Counted from the first letter of the stretch, positions 32,062 through 44,936 are shown. The stretch is 64,000 nt of DNA from Anthostomella pinea (GCA_963556695.1 CAUWAG010000020.1:930001-994000); one strand, 5' to 3'. A program made the numbers and translations. Notes: a model not told the origin generated them from the letters alone.

Positions 32062-35000
32062 ATGGACGACTACGTAGAGACTTCCATGGACGGTGAAGAT
32101 GTCTTCCCCTGCAAGGGCTGCGGAGAGGTAAGAAATCGTGGCCTGCTCGAGAGATCCGTCTGCAGATGCTGGCATAGCTAACCACAGTCGCCGACTACCT
32201 AGATACTCGAGGAGGGCAAAGCATTTGAACTTGGTACGTTACAGTGGCTTCTGCCAAATCATATCCCCCGTATTGGCCCCTCGTCAGTGGTACTCTGGCT
32301 TGTTTCCTCGGCGCAGCTCAAGCCTGCCGCTCTTCGAATGACTGGCCCGATTCACCTGACCTATCTAACTTCGCCTCAGCTGGAAACCGGTGGCATCTCA
32401 ATTGCTTTCGATGCAACACGTGCAGCACTCTCCTCGATTCCGATGCGAACCTCCTACTCCTCGGCGACGGCTCCCTGATATGCAACAACTGCACGTATAG
32501 TTGCAGCGCATGCGGCGACAAGATCGAAGACCTTGCCATTCTTACGGGCGATCAGGCTTTCTGCGCCACTTGTTTCCGGTGTAGAAACTGCAAGAGGAAG
32601 ATCGAAAATCTACGATACGCCCGAACATCACAGGGAATCTTTTGCATGAGCTGTCACGAGTCCCTCATGGCGCGACGCAGGAAAAAGTCAAAGGCTGCTG
32701 CCCAAGCCAAAGCACGCGAGAAAGAGGGATCGCCCATGGTAGTCGACAAGTCCCTCCCGGCACTTCCTCCCAATGCGATACCTCCCAATGCTTTCTCCAA
32801 TGACCGAGTCGACCCCGATTCCGATACTCCAACCGAACTCTCCCCACGGCCGCGGCCATCCTACACCCACAATGGCTCCTCGTCCAGGAGCAGCTCGAGA
32901 CCGGCAAGGTCGCCTGAACGGCCCTCCGAGCATCCACCGAGAGATCTCAGTCTGTCCCTACCCTCCCATAGCTACCGCAACAACCGAAACTCTGCGGTCT
33001 TCTCAGGCAGCGACATTACTGGCAACCCCCCTACGGATGATCAGAGCTTCTTCATCCCTGTTGCGCTGGACCCAAGCCCGCTGCCAAGTTCGACGCCGAG
33101 ATCGATAACCGAGGTAGAAACGAACAGGAAGACCAAGGAGAGAGACTACTTCAGCATTCCCAAGACGACGACGGGCACATCAGAAAGGAAGGCCGATTCA
33201 CAGTCATCTACACCGCATATTGCTTTCCAAGAGAAAGGCCGACAGCCTTCGTCCGACTACGACAACCCACCTGCGAAGAGCCTGGGCAGGAAACTATCCA
33301 AATCCTCTAGGGTTGACAGAAATAGCTCGTCGAAGCCGTCCCCGGCGGCCAGCGACGATAGGTCGCAGAGGCTGGCGAATGGCAAACCAGACGAATTCAA
33401 GTTGCAGGAGGCGCCAAAGAGTAAAAAATTGAATGCTCGAAATAATTCCCAGTCCAACACATTTCAAGAATCTGTTGGTCCCAGGGATGGCAGCGCGGCA
33501 CGGAAGGACAAAGACGCACTCACCAACGTACCCGTCTCAGAATCGGCCCAACACCTGCATACAGGCGAAAAGACAAGCACCCCGCGCAGCTCGCAAGACT
33601 CTCGCTTCAAAGAAGATGATGACGTGCGCCCCAACGACGCTGTGGGCGCACCAACTGGCAATAATGGTAAACCCATTGCTAGGAAAGAGCTCCCTGTCAC
33701 AGCTTCGAGGAACGGTGAGTCTCTGCGATTGTTTACATACATCCTCCCAGCCAACTAACCGCTCTGTCATAGGAAACGTTGCTCCGCCTCGGCCTACTAT
33801 GGGGGACCAGAATACCGGTGACCCTTATATGGCTCCGCGAGCGCCACCTGCCCCTCCAGCACATGGTGCGAGCCAGGATGCTGGCGGTCAGACGGGCGGT
33901 CAGAAGACGTCGCCTATACTGCCCAGATGGAGTGCCGGTGGTGACTTCACTATGGATGAAGACATGGCCCGCATTCTAGGAACGGACGAGGGCTCGTCAT
34001 CGCTTCTTCGACGGGTGTCCAACGCAGTGCGTCACGGGCGGACTAACAGCACTGAATCAAGCAGTAATCCGCCTCGGGTCGGTCACCACACAAGGAGTGT
34101 GAGCGAGACTACACGCGCGACTGCGTCACCCCGGTGGCCAAAGTCTCCTACTGGCGAGGACTCGGTGAATGGCAATCGTCATGACATAAGCAGTCCTCTG
34201 GCTTTTAGTTCTCGTGATGATGCTGCTCTTCTGAAGCGACGCCTTCGAAACTCCGAACAACGAGTTGCAGAACTCGAGCGACAGCTACCGAACGAGAAAG
34301 ACCTGAAGAACCTCACGCAGAAACTAGAGGAGAAGCGAAAGACAGTCTCCGTGCTCGACACCCAAACCGAAATCATGATTCGTCAGCTGGAAGTCTTGGC
34401 TGGCTATGTGGAACGCGCCAAGGACACCAAGAAGCCTATCGACCCCCGAGAACTGGAGGAATCCGCGCTCAGAGACTTCGTCCAAAAGCTGGAGAAGTTG
34501 AAGCAGTCAATGTCAGCTAACTTGGAGCAACTCCACAGCGAGCGGGACCAGCTTTTGGAAGAGAAGAACCGAGCGGTGGCAGAGAGAGATGGTGCTCGAG
34601 CAGAGTTTGACCAGCTGGTCTCTAAGAATGCACAGTTGGCAGATCTTAATAATGATCTGACACAGCGCATTCAAGAGCGGTTCCAGAAACACTCAGATCC
34701 TAGATCACCGGCGAACGGGCTCGGAATTTACCAGCACAACAAGGCGGCGTCAAGCAACTCTGTCAGCTTGGATACCTCCAGCATCCAGACCGGTACCACG
34801 ATCATCGCCGCTGATCAGGAAGAACCCATCCTGGAAACTGGACCGACCGTGGTCAAGATAGGAAAGGGCCAGGTGAAGAAGTTCAACTGGAAGAAGGGCT
34901 CCAAGGCCATGGCACAGAATATCGCCAAGGGTGTGAATCGGACGGTTGTGGCTTTCCAGCAGCCTGAACGTCACCCGGGAGGCATGGGTGGTGAGGGTAT

Positions 35001-35886
35001 GAGCATCGGCCTTCCATACAACATGACTGTCCAGTCTGTCGAGTCGCCTGTCACCCAACTTCCCCCTGCAAGTGGACCGAACCGCCAAAATGCAGATCCT
35101 GGCCGCCAAGGATTCTTTGGTTTCAAGAAACAACAAAACCTGCCGAGGAATATGTCATCTTTGAACTCCTCCACCCCAACTATCGCCGAGGCCCCGACTG
35201 TACTCTTCGGATCTGAGCTGTCGGAACGAGCTGATTATGAACGCCGGCAAATTCCTTGCGTAGTTACCCGCTGCATCGAGGAGGTTGAGCTCAGAGGTAT
35301 GGATATGGAAGGCATATACCGCAAGACAGGTGGAAATTCCCAAGTCAAGCATGTCCAGGAAGGATTCGACAAGAACGAAAACTTCGATATTTCAGATCCG
35401 GACCTGGACATCACGGCTGTCACCAGCGTCCTAAAGCAGTATTTCAGGAAGCTACCGACGCCGCTGTTGACTTATGATATCTATGACGGTGTTCTCGAAA
35501 CCAACAGTAAGCCTTACCAAGTTCACCTCATTGATCGCCGTCAACTGACCATCAATTAGCCTTCACATCTGATGAAGACAAGTGCGCGCACCTGCAGAGT
35601 ACTTTCAACCAGCTGCCGCCCCAACACAAGGACTGCCTTGAGTTCCTGATGTTCCACCTTTCTCGGGTCGCCGGACGGGAGCGTGAGAACCTCGTACGTG
35701 ATTTATGCCCTCGACCATGTATATGTTCCTACTAACGATGTGCAGATGACCCCAAAGAACTTGGCTGTTGTCTTTGCGCCAACCATCATGCGAGACACCA
35801 ACATCGAACGAGAGATGACGGATATGCATGCCAAGAATCTCGCGGTGCAGTTCATCATCGAGAATAGCCACAACATCTTCTCTTAG
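32062..35886 (+). CDS. LIM-domain RhoGAP, 1146 residues (Rga1-like)
   Basis: Exons are 32062-32127, 32203-32233, 32380-33714, 33773-35506, 35560-35693 and 35746-35886; all phases agree. Two N-terminal LIM zinc domains are spread over the first three exons (FPCKGCGE joined to ILEEGKAFEL joined to AGNRWHLNCFRCNTC; then CSACGDKI, FCATCFRCRNCKRKI and GIFCMSCHESL). A long disordered serine/proline region follows, then a coiled coil (about residues 630-720) and a C-terminal RhoGAP domain. The arginine finger is in MEGIYRKTGGNSQ (Arg994), and FLMFHLSRVAGRERENLMTP and KNLAVVFAPTIMR complete the domain. The protein should stimulate GTP hydrolysis on a Rho-type GTPase, Cdc42 in the case of yeast Rga1/Rga2, at sites of polar growth and septation. 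Two LIM domains plus a C-terminal GAP favour Rga1 over Lrg1. Confidence 0.93.
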
Positions 35887-38800
35887 TACGACATGGCCGT
35901 CGAGCGCTTTCATGTTTGACCCTGTACATATATGAACGAGGCAGTGGGATTCTAGCTCCGCCAGGAAATTTGCCCAACCAAAATGCCATTCCGTGCGAGA
36001 CCACATGGATCACGACCACACTACGAGAGCGAGGTGTCATGTCTCTGCTTTCGATGCAGAGGACGCTTCGGGCCAGTCGTTGGATCTGTCTCAGGTTTTC
36101 GATTCGAGGGGTGTCCCGGCAGTGGGTTTCTCTGTCTTTATGTTAGGAAATTTGATGATATCCTTCAGAGCATTGCGGGTCGCTTTTGTTTCATTGGTCT
36201 CATCAGGCCCATCTTATTCCCCGGATCCGAAGCCACGGCCGACAGGCGGGCGAGCATGCGAGTGGAGCGTCGTTCTATGTATGTGTAGCTGCTGCTGCAC
36301 GATTCTGTTTTCCATCGATAGAGATCCGAGGACTCTTGTGCTGTTCGACTTGAGTTGTGTACTTGGACAGCAAAACGCGCATGCGGCCGGACGCGGGAGA
36401 GTTCGCCATGTTCTCTCCGACGTCGACCAGAGGCCGAGAGGAGGAACGACGTGCAAAGAGGTAAACAGAACTACAGACAGATAGGCGGACAGACTTGACA
36501 AATAGAAGCTTGACGTGGTTCTTTCTGCCAAAAATGCTGTTTACTTCGGGTTGTGACTTGGGTTTCGTGACTCCGTGTTGTGTGTACGTTGATGTTCATC
36601 GGTATGTCCGTGGTACTTGCGGCTGCTTGCCCCTGGAAGGTCACTACCCCCTGTTACCCCCTGTTACCCCTATCACCTCTACCTTTCGACCACATCAATC
36701 ACGACACCGCAGCCCGTGGTTTTCATAACGGGAACATAACAATGGCTTTGCTCAACTTGCTCGGGGTGGGTGATGCGGGTGGTTCGTCGTTTGCATCTCT
36801 ATCGATAGAGATAGATATCTGTTCACTCCTCGGCGAGCGTCCAGGACCTTCGGCTTGGCGACAGTGCTGTACAGTAGCCATGATCGGCTGTATCGAGCGT
36901 CAATCTCCGTCCCCTCTCTTCCTGCGGTGTAGAGAGGGTACATTTCTCTGTTCACGACTTGCTTGCGTTTTCTCTACTTAGTTACCGTCGTGGTTTTGTG
37001 ACATTCTGGTCGGTCTGAGCGTTTGGCCTCCGGACGGACTTTCAACGGGCTAATAACATGTGGTGTATCAGATGTTTTTTTAGACTTTGGCTCTATATGT
37101 TGATTTGTTGAATAGGAGACTCACGGGCCGCATCTGCCCTGTTCTCATGGTGGGTGATAGGGAGTGCCGTCGTGCTTATGGGTAAGTATCTGTTGAGTGG
37201 ATGACGGCGCTTTACTAGGTGTATGTCTGTCTGGCTTTGACGCTGTAGTTGGGTTAGCGTTCTCAAACCTGACACCTGCCGCGTTGAGGGGTTGTTGAGC
37301 TTCCATGCTTGGTTGTATACAGAGGAGCACTGGCTACTCTCTCGATACACATCTATATAATGGATGCGCCGTGGTCTTTGAATCCATGCGGGCTGGCTGG
37401 TGTTACTCGACACGTCTATAACATTGAAACTCGGCCCTAGGGATCTTTGCCCCCCAGGTTATATTAAATCAAAACGCCCGACCCGGAGCAATATATGTTA
37501 TGGCGTCTAGGCTTGTCTTGCTTGGTACATATCCTCCCTCCCACCAGAAGTCGTGAAGAAGAGTTGGGTCTTTCAGCAGACTCGGTAGGGTACAGTTGTT
37601 TGTTGATTGGTTGCCGGTAAGAAACCTCCGTCGCCACATCCGGCCTCTACATGCTTGTTGGATACCAAGACAGCCGACAGCCTGCCAGGTCGCGGGGCAT
37701 GATAAGCAGTCTCACTTCGGTTGCCGTTATACGTTGTTGATCGGGGACTGAGGATGTTGTAGGATGCGGTGGGTAGGGTATTCCGGTAAGCATCGAAATC
37801 TAGCTCGACGACCTCCGCGTTGCAGCCTGCTCTGAAGAAACTACAAGAGCCGTCGTGAGATTTTGCCACTCACCAGCTAATCAGTAAGTATTTGTCTCAC
37901 AGGTTGATGTTGACAGCGCTTGTCCTCGTGAATTGTTCGGTCTTACCTAACGTGTGGAGTGCTTAGGGGGTCGTGGTCGACGTTCTGAGAACCCCAGATG
38001 CTGGAAAGTCGACGGGTCTGACGGACCCTCGGCAGCAAGCCAGCTGATAGGCCTGTCAGGTCGGCTATTGCCTTCTCATGGTGCTTGATGTACTGGCTCC
38101 TCTATATCTTGACACGTGGGAATCTATAGCGAGCCGCACTGGAGGCCAGATGTCAAGTCCTAGACGGCGTAGCAGCACTCTGGCGACGTCAATGGGCATT
38201 GGTGCAGACCAATACCTAAGGTAGTGTCTCACTCGTCAATGACCACGGGCATGGTACGACAAGTGAGATATTGGAAATCCTGCCGGATCGCCAGATTGCA
38301 TAATTCCGACAGGGGTATGTCGACGGGCAGACTTTACGACGCATAAATTTGAACCGAGTATTTCACTGGGCCTCGACGCGCTCCCTGTGATTCTGGGAAA
38401 GAGACGAGGTCTCAACATTGGATACTCGACCATGTATGTGAGATAAGGTAGGTATCGGCCATGCCGTCTCGTCGGTCCAAGCCGCGACCTAGAGTTCACC
38501 GATTTCCAGACGAGAGACGAGGACGAAGGGACTTTGACCTGGAAGGTGCCGAATAGACGCTGAGGTGAGCGCTGAGGTGAGCGCTGAGCCGCGTATTTGC
38601 CGCGATCCTTGGCACGTGTCGGCGTGTGCGCGTCTGGATCCATGCTTACACGCTGTCAGGGGTCAGGGGGTCGGGGGCCAGGGGTATCAAGACGCTAACA
38701 CCAACACAGGCAGGACAGACTGGAGCAAGCTTGGCAGCCTCGAGTGCCGCCGTTCCTGGTGCCTGTCGAGCGAGTTGCCACGGCTGTCCAATTTCAACCT

Positions 38801-40033
38801 GCTTGGTACTTTCTCAGCTGTCTCGCCTGCTCCTGGCCTGCTTGTATCTGCATGTGACAGACATTCTGGCCTCAAGCTGACAAGAGCTGTCTCGGACTAC
38901 GACCTCTAGGTAATGTAGGTGCTGTTTTGTCTTGTCTCAGCGAACCTCGCTTGAGACCGACGCTTCGAGGAATGCAGGATCCGCCGTGCCGTGCTGCGTG
39001 CTGGTGGCAGGTGCGGCACATCGGACATTCCACATTCCACGAGGCAGAATGGCAGAATCCTCACCTACAATGACGATCTTGTGCGATTACATACGTCACG
39101 TTCAACGGCACAGAAGTCCGAAACTCGACACAACCACCACCTCTTGCACATCGGTTCGGGACCAGAAGTGCACAAGTGCCAACTGCATCCTCCTCCTCTT
39201 TCCGGCGGGATCATGCGGCTATTGTATTCCACATCTCATTCGAAGGATTCGGACCATGAGATGCAGTTGGTCCACTTGATCCAAACCGGGATCGGGATGG
39301 GCAGACGGGGATACGAACGCTGCCTGAGCCTGCCTCAATGGAGTCACGGCTTGCCCCTCGGAACTATTGATCGAAAGAGAACTGTTGGCCTGTTGGCTGT
39401 TGGATGGGAAAGCTCATTTGCGTGCTGACAGCGCGGCAGCCACACTATCGACTCCTGCGCGAAGAGCCTGCCATAGCCTGCCTGGCCCTGGCTGACCTCG
39501 CCAGTTCGGCCGCCCTGATTGGCGACCGAGGCCAGGAATCGAGATTACTCGTTCCGGCACCGTCGCTGCATTGTCACCCAAGATTCTTACATACACGCAC
39601 TCACATGCATCCTTGCCTGCTTGTTGCCTGTTGCTTCGTGCAACTTGTGTTGGTTCCTTATTAGACCTGCTCATGCCGCCGCAGGCGTGGGAGCGCAGCC
39701 TTTCCCCTTCCCCTTCCCCTTCCTGTTCCTCTCCTGTCATATTGTGCCTCCAAACGTCGTCTGCGGGTGCGCAATAACCGCAGGAAAGGAATATACAGCC
39801 AGTCAGTGGTGCCGGCTGTGTTGCCTTGTTAGTCGCGCCGTGCCATGAGTTGCGATTCCTTCGGATGCCGGGCTGACTGGAACTCATTCGAGCCAAATAA
39901 TCCTCCCGAGACTAGACCAACCTACTTTTCCCTGCTGCTACCTGCCCAATCTTTTTTAGATACTGGCTTCTCCGTTGTTCTCATAATGATTGTTCTTCGT
40001 TCCTGATTTCTTCCAAAAGCTTCAACCTCCTCA
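35887..40033. other. Gene-poor stretch of about 4.1 kb
   Basis: No gene is supported. Open frames are short, mostly without ATG and without domains. Visible items are an 11-bp duplication (CCCCCTGTTAC twice at about 36649-36670), a 12-bp tandem repeat at 38559-38588 and a CCCCTT run at about 39704-39722 upstream of the kelch gene. Part must be the 3' region of the RhoGAP gene and the promoter of the kelch gene. Confidence 0.5.
38559..38588. repeat. 12-bp tandem repeat GCTGAGGTGAGC
   Basis: Two full copies and a half copy in non-coding DNA. Confidence 0.8.
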
Positions 40034-42202
40034 ATGAAGGGCCAATGCTCTCCTTTCGTGCTTCTCGCCGTATTGGGAGGCCTGGGGAGCAGCCCCGGGT
40101 ACGCGACGCATGTCACTAGACGTGGCGTCGACAACCCCAGTGCCGAAGACTACATTCGACGCTCGTGCCATGCAGGTTAGACATACCGAACGCTCATGGG
40201 AGCACCCCTTTGCTTACTCGACATCAGAGTCTAACTGCGTCTTAGTTACCGTCATTGGCGACTATGTCTACATAGATGGCGGCATGGTAACGGAGCGGGT
40301 CAACAGCAGCGATCCGGGCGCCAGTCCCTCCTATGCCGGCAGGTCTCCTCAGCCACCACCGATATCAGACCATGATCGCTAACCAAATCCACAGTGAACT
40401 CGACCTTGTCGATCAGCCTAAAAGAGTCATGGACCAACGAGACGGTTGAACTGCGCTCCATCCCCAAAACGGCACCACTGCTGAGCAAGCAGATTCACTG
40501 GACCGATCCGTCGACCAGCAGCTTCTACACCTGGGGCGGCATGAGCAACACCGGCTCGCCACCCAGTAACGAGCTATGGCGACTAGCTGCCGACGGCGAG
40601 GGTGGTGGCGCCTGGTCGCCGGTCTCGCAACAGGACTATCGCGACTTCTCGCAGCTGACACGGCCTATGGGCGCGGCCTTCGCCCAGAGTGGCGACGTGG
40701 GCTATGCACTCGGGGGCGTCGCCACATCGTTGACGGACTCCGACATCCACAAAGAGAACCCGGGATATGCACTGACGGGACTGGTGTCCTACAACTTCCA
40801 GACGGGCACGTGGACCAACACCTCGTCTGCGCATTACGGCGGGTACGGGACCAGCCTAAACGCGCGAGCTGAGTACGTGCCATTAGGGCCGAACGGGTTA
40901 TTACTTTTTCTAGGCGGCGCCGAAACGCCTGTCGATGCCACCAATGAAACAATTGTCCAGGTTACGTGGAACTCGTTGACGATGGTGGACCCTGTGACGG
41001 GCGAGTGGTTTACACAGGGCACCACGGGTGTGAGACCCCCTACAACTGAGTCGGCGTGTAGCGTTGGGGCTCTGGGACCAAATGGGACTTATGAGATGTA
41101 GGTTCCACCTGCCACTTGTACCTTGGTCTGACTAAGGGGACAGAAAGAGGAAAGAATTCGTGACTGACAGACTCACAGCTTCATCTATGGCGGCGTGTCA
41201 GACCAATTAAGCAGCACATCCTCGGACGTGCACATTCTCTCGCTCCCAGGCTTCAACTTCTTCAAGGCCAACACCGAAGACGGGACGCCGCGGTCCGACC
41301 ACGGGTGCGCCGTCGTGGGCCGGCGCCAGATGCTCTCGGTCGGCGGGGTCGACGGCGCGAACCGCACCTACACTCCACCCACGACGGCCGACCCCTGGGC
41401 GCAAGGGCTCGGCATTTTTGATATGACAGCCCTGCAGTGGACCGACTCTTTCGATCCCAACGCCGCCGCATACGACACCCCGGACACGGTCAAGGACTGG
41501 TACGCAGCCGGCGGCCTTAACGGCGTCCAGTGGGCCGCCCCCGCGTTGCAGGCGCTCTTTGTGAACGGGAGCACGAGCGCGCTGAGCAACACGACGGACG
41601 GCAATATCACAGACGCATCAGCGACCACCGGCACGCCAACAAGCACGATTGTCGGAGGTGCCGTGGGCGGCGCCGTCGGGGCCGCGTTTCTAGGCATGGC
41701 GACCTTCTTTCTGATGAGGAGGCGGCGGCAAAGGCAGCAGAAGCAGCATAAGAACAAGAAAAACAGCCGCGAGAAAATGGTGGAGGTCGACGACGGCATC
41801 GCCGAGTACCGGCCCGACCCGTGGCCCAAGGAAGGTCACGGCGCAGGTGGAGGCCACCCGCACCCGCGATACATGTCGCCCGTGTCGGGAATCACGGAAG
41901 GCACGGCCGTCGAGGCGTACGGAGTGGATTATGTGGGCGGAGGAGGCGGGTTCGGGCCCGGGGGCGGTTGTGGTAGTGCCGAGTGGGAGTGGAGGGGCGA
42001 GCTGCCGGACCATGAGACCGGATGGCATACCGAACTGCAGGGCTCGGAGGTCAAACTTCACAGGCCTGGTGGTGCTGGGGTTGATGGTGCGGTCGTGAGG
42101 GAGGTGGAGCTGCCCGGTGTGGATGTCGAGCGTACGTATGAGCTGCCGGCGCCGATACCAGGTCCCCGGCATGAGCTACCGGATCGGAAATATACATCTT
42201 AA
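40034..42202 (+). CDS. Secreted/surface kelch-repeat protein with one membrane segment, 659 residues
   Basis: Exons are 40034-40175, 40228-40338, 40395-41097 and 41179-42202. The protein starts with a signal peptide (CSPFVLLAVLGGLGSSPGYA). The ectodomain carries kelch-like blades (YVYIDGGMV, SFYTWGGMSN, VGYALGGVA, LLLFLGGAE, FIYGGVSDQ and QMLSVGGVDG). After a serine/threonine-rich stalk there is one transmembrane segment, VGGAVGGAVGAAFLGMATFF (about residues 477-497), a basic stop-transfer run (RRRRQRQQKQHKNKK) and a glycine-rich cytosolic tail. Fungal proteins of this design are cell-surface or wall-sensing candidates with no proven function. The second intron only keeps phase if it begins with GC (GCAGGT) rather than GT; the neighbouring GTCTCC donor would break the frame before VNSTLSISL. 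Repeated sequons suggest glycosylation. Confidence 0.85.
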
Positions 42203-42834
42203 TACTTTTGTTTTGTTCATATGCTTGCCTTCTGTAAATTCCGACATGTGAGATGAGTGATAGTGATATGATCCCAGACTTGGGGTTTGTTTGTATTAAG
42301 GCCTCTCATATGGGAGATCAGTCATATGGGATGTGCAGGCAGCGTAACACTACTCACATCTCGTCTCGTCTTCTAAGCTCTGGTAGACAGACTCCTGTAC
42401 AAGCAGTGCTATACTACTAACCCATCCAAGTTCGCAAAGTGGCTGCCACATAAACCCTGCCTGGCAAGGCTTCTTCTGGGTTACCAGACCGACTGGTTAC
42501 TTCCCTTTTTCTCATCGCTTCCTTCTCCTATTGGGATGGCGCAGTGACGTGACACTGCAGTCCAAAAACGCCATACGGTACTCCGTGGTGGCGGTATGAG
42601 ACCTCCTGACTTCCATCGTGCCTTGTCCTTCTTTGTGGGTTAGGCGACATATACTCAAATTGGCTTCCTTACGGGCCTCAACTCCGCCCATAGTTGCAGC
42701 CAAGCCGAATTCCCATTAGACAATAATCTCGAATCCACCCTCTTTCTTGTTCTTCTTCTTCTCCCGTCTGCTGCTCATTTGCTTCTCTTCTCTTGCTCTT
42801 GCTCTTTCTCTTCCCATCTCCCGCTCACCACACC
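42203..42834. other. Convergent 3' intergenic region
   Basis: About 630 bases between the stops of the kelch and Fyv7 genes. A CT-rich tract (42740-42830) lies next to the Fyv7 stop. A near-palindromic CTCATATGGGAGATCAGTCATATGGGA sits at about 42304 in two fragments. No gene is visible. Confidence 0.45.
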
Positions 42835-43625
42835 TCACCGCCCCTCCCCAGCCATCCGCCGTACCCTCTCGAGCAAGACCCCGCTCTCGCGCCCCAGCTT
42901 GCGCTGCCCGTCGCGGCCCGGCCGCCGCGCCTTGGCCATGGCGCGGCGGAAGCGCTCGCGCTCCTCGGTTTTGGATCTGCGCTCCGCCTCGCGCCGCGCG
43001 TGCTCTGCTGCCCGCGCTTCGGCCTCGGCGCGCTTGCGGTCCGCGTCTGCTACGGCTTTGTCGAAGTAGCCTGGTTTGCGGTCGTTTTTCTTGTGGCGGG
43101 GTCCTCCTCTTTCCCGGGGTGGGCGGTCGGTGGGTGGAAGGGGAGGACGAGGGGGAGGGGGAGGTGGCTCGTGGACTTCGGGCTCGTCGAGCATGACTTG
43201 GCGCTCGGGGTGGATCTGCGGGGAGGGGGGCGCTTCTTCTTCTTTTGCGTCGTCGTTGTCTCCGGCCTCGGCTTTGATTCCATTCTCTGCGGTCTCTTCG
43301 GTGTCTGGTTTGGACGAAGAGGCGGGTGGGGCTGTCTGTTGGGCGGCCTTGATCTTCTTGTAGGCCTTCTTCACCTTGGCCTTCTCGATGAGGCCGCGCT
43401 TGATCTTGTCCACTGCGCCGTAGGATTTATGTGTTAGTCACCATGGTTTATCTGGTACAGGTGCGAAAGTTGGTGGTTGAAGTTTTCGGGTGCAGTACCT
43501 TTGCGCCTCCAGGGGCCGTCTGGGAGGTTTTCGGGCCCGACGCGGAAGCCTTTACGGTGCTTCCTTGCTGCTGGGCCGGCGGCGGTGGCGGCGCCTTCGG
43601 ATTCGAGTGGTCTCTTTGGCGCCAT
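42835..43625 (-). CDS. FYV7: rRNA-processing protein Fyv7-like, 234 residues
   Basis: Exon 1 is 43625-43499 and exon 2 is 43412-42835. The intron has a GTACTG donor, a TGACTAAC branch site and a GCGCAG acceptor. The join creates the conserved segment KHRKGFRVGPENLPDGPWRR continuing KVDKIKRGLIEKAKVKKAYKKI, the hallmark of the rRNA_processing (Fyv7) family. The rest is a charged, proline-rich linker and a basic helical C-terminus (AVADADRKRAEAEARAAEHA, then RRAMAKARRPGRDGQRK). Yeast Fyv7 is a nucleolar protein needed for 18S rRNA maturation and 40S assembly. The fungal protein is longer than yeast Fyv7 (about 150 residues), mainly through the acidic/proline linker. ATG 43625 is the first in frame and begins a plausible nuclear basic region (MAPKRPLESEG). 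Confidence 0.88.
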
Positions 43626-43983
43626 GTTGAGTGAAGTGTCCGTGTGCAGGGTCGGAGTTGCTTCCTGGGTGGTTGAGGAATTGGAGGAAAGTCTGCCGCT
43701 TGAAAATAAAGTGGAGGCATATCGTGGACGTTATCGATAGAGAGAGTGGGATGTATTCACTGTATGTGCATAAAACGTTCAGTGCATATTTTGTGGGATT
43801 CTACTCCCCTGGGAAACGTTGTATAGATCTACCCCTTTCCATCATGTTACTTCTTTCATGTTGTTAATAAGTAGCTTGGTCAGGATTAAATCTAGACATA
43901 CAATGCCGACGCCGATGAAGACTTGAGAGGCCGAGTGTATGCGAAAGTATCACAGCTAGATCATGCTTCCAGCACGTTGTCTA

Positions 43984-44936
43984 TCAGGACCTCCCACCCC
44001 AGTTGCCCGGAAATGTATTGCACACAGGGTTGGGGCTGCCCCGTTGCTCAGAGATGTTGATCTTCTGTAAAGCCTCGTTCACCGAAGCTATATCCCACAT
44101 CGATTCCCTGCCCTTGAGCCCATCCTTATCGGCATTGCTGCACATGCTCTCGAACCACTTGATCTTGTCCTTCTGCTCGCTATTTGGGCGGTTGCTCCTG
44201 TACGCGGCGAGTAGCTTGTTCAATCCCGAACTTGATCCCACGTCTTCGGCTACTCCATGCCCGCCTCTCTCCTTGCACGAGAAGCTGGCGGTGGGGGGTT
44301 CCCTCCCGATGAGTTCGATGACATGATCCCACCTGTCGCCCCAGTCGTAGACATACCCTAGAGGGCAGCCGTCCTACTTCGGATCCCCAAGGACGTTCCA
44401 CAGCTTCGTCTTGCCGGCCTGCTTCTCGGGCGTCGACGTATGGAAGCGGTCCTGGTTCTGCGCGGCGTCGACCCCCCAGTCACCGTTGCCGAAGCGCTGA
44501 CCCGCCTTCCAGGGCACAATGCGCAGGTGATTGAGCCTGGGAACGCTGCTCGGCCCCTCGGGATTGGTATGTATGAGCCTGAGCCGTTCAATCATGCCCA
44601 CCATGTCGTCCGGAGGCTCGTGGTCAGCGTTGGGGTCCTTGACGATAAAGTCGAAGCAGTGAGCGTTTGACCAGCCAAAAGACGCTTGAAGCGCCTGATG
44701 GAGAGCCATGAAGGTTGCGTTCCCCGGACAGCTCAATGTGCGCCATACCGGCGGGTCCTTAATGTCGTCACCCGTTTGGCACTCACGGCCTTTGGTGTTG
44801 CTTTACACGTTAGTGGACGGTGCTTGGGATGCAGGCACCCAGGGACACTCACTGCAATAGGCGACATTCTTGCAACGGCCGCATCGGTCCAGCCGCTTGC
44901 CCTCTGCTGCCGGCTTGGAGCATTTGTCACATTTTG
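43984..44936 (-). pseudogene. MYND zinc finger plus MM3350-like (pRiA4b ORF-3-like) protein, interrupted by TAG
   Basis: Exon 44936-44853 encodes a MYND finger (KCDKCSKPAAEGKRLDRCGR then CKNVAYCS). An intron with a CACTAAC branch site joins it to 44789 (CSRECQ). The MM3350 domain follows: PPVWRTLSCPGNATFMALHQ, ALQASFGWSNAHCFDFIV, then an in-frame TAG at 44376-44374. After the stop, the same frame continues with LGYVYDWGDRWDHVIELIGR and LNKLLAAYRSNRPNSEQKDK to TGA at 43984. This order is known in fungal MYND/MM3350 proteins, whose function is unknown. The conserved block right after the stop shows that the TAG lies inside the gene, where related proteins tend to have an aromatic or polar residue. 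No intron can remove it; the only GT-AG pair is 21 bases apart. The 5' exon with the start codon was not found. Confidence 0.75.

Noticed and set aside
37573..37869. A 98-codon open frame on the minus strand in the gene-poor stretch.
   Set aside because: It begins with GTG rather than ATG, shows no domain or signal peptide, and no splice partner could be found.
44356..44376. A 21-base GT-AG segment that would remove the TAG in the MYND/MM3350 gene.
   Set aside because: Twenty-one bases is too short for a spliceosomal intron and there is no room for a branch site.
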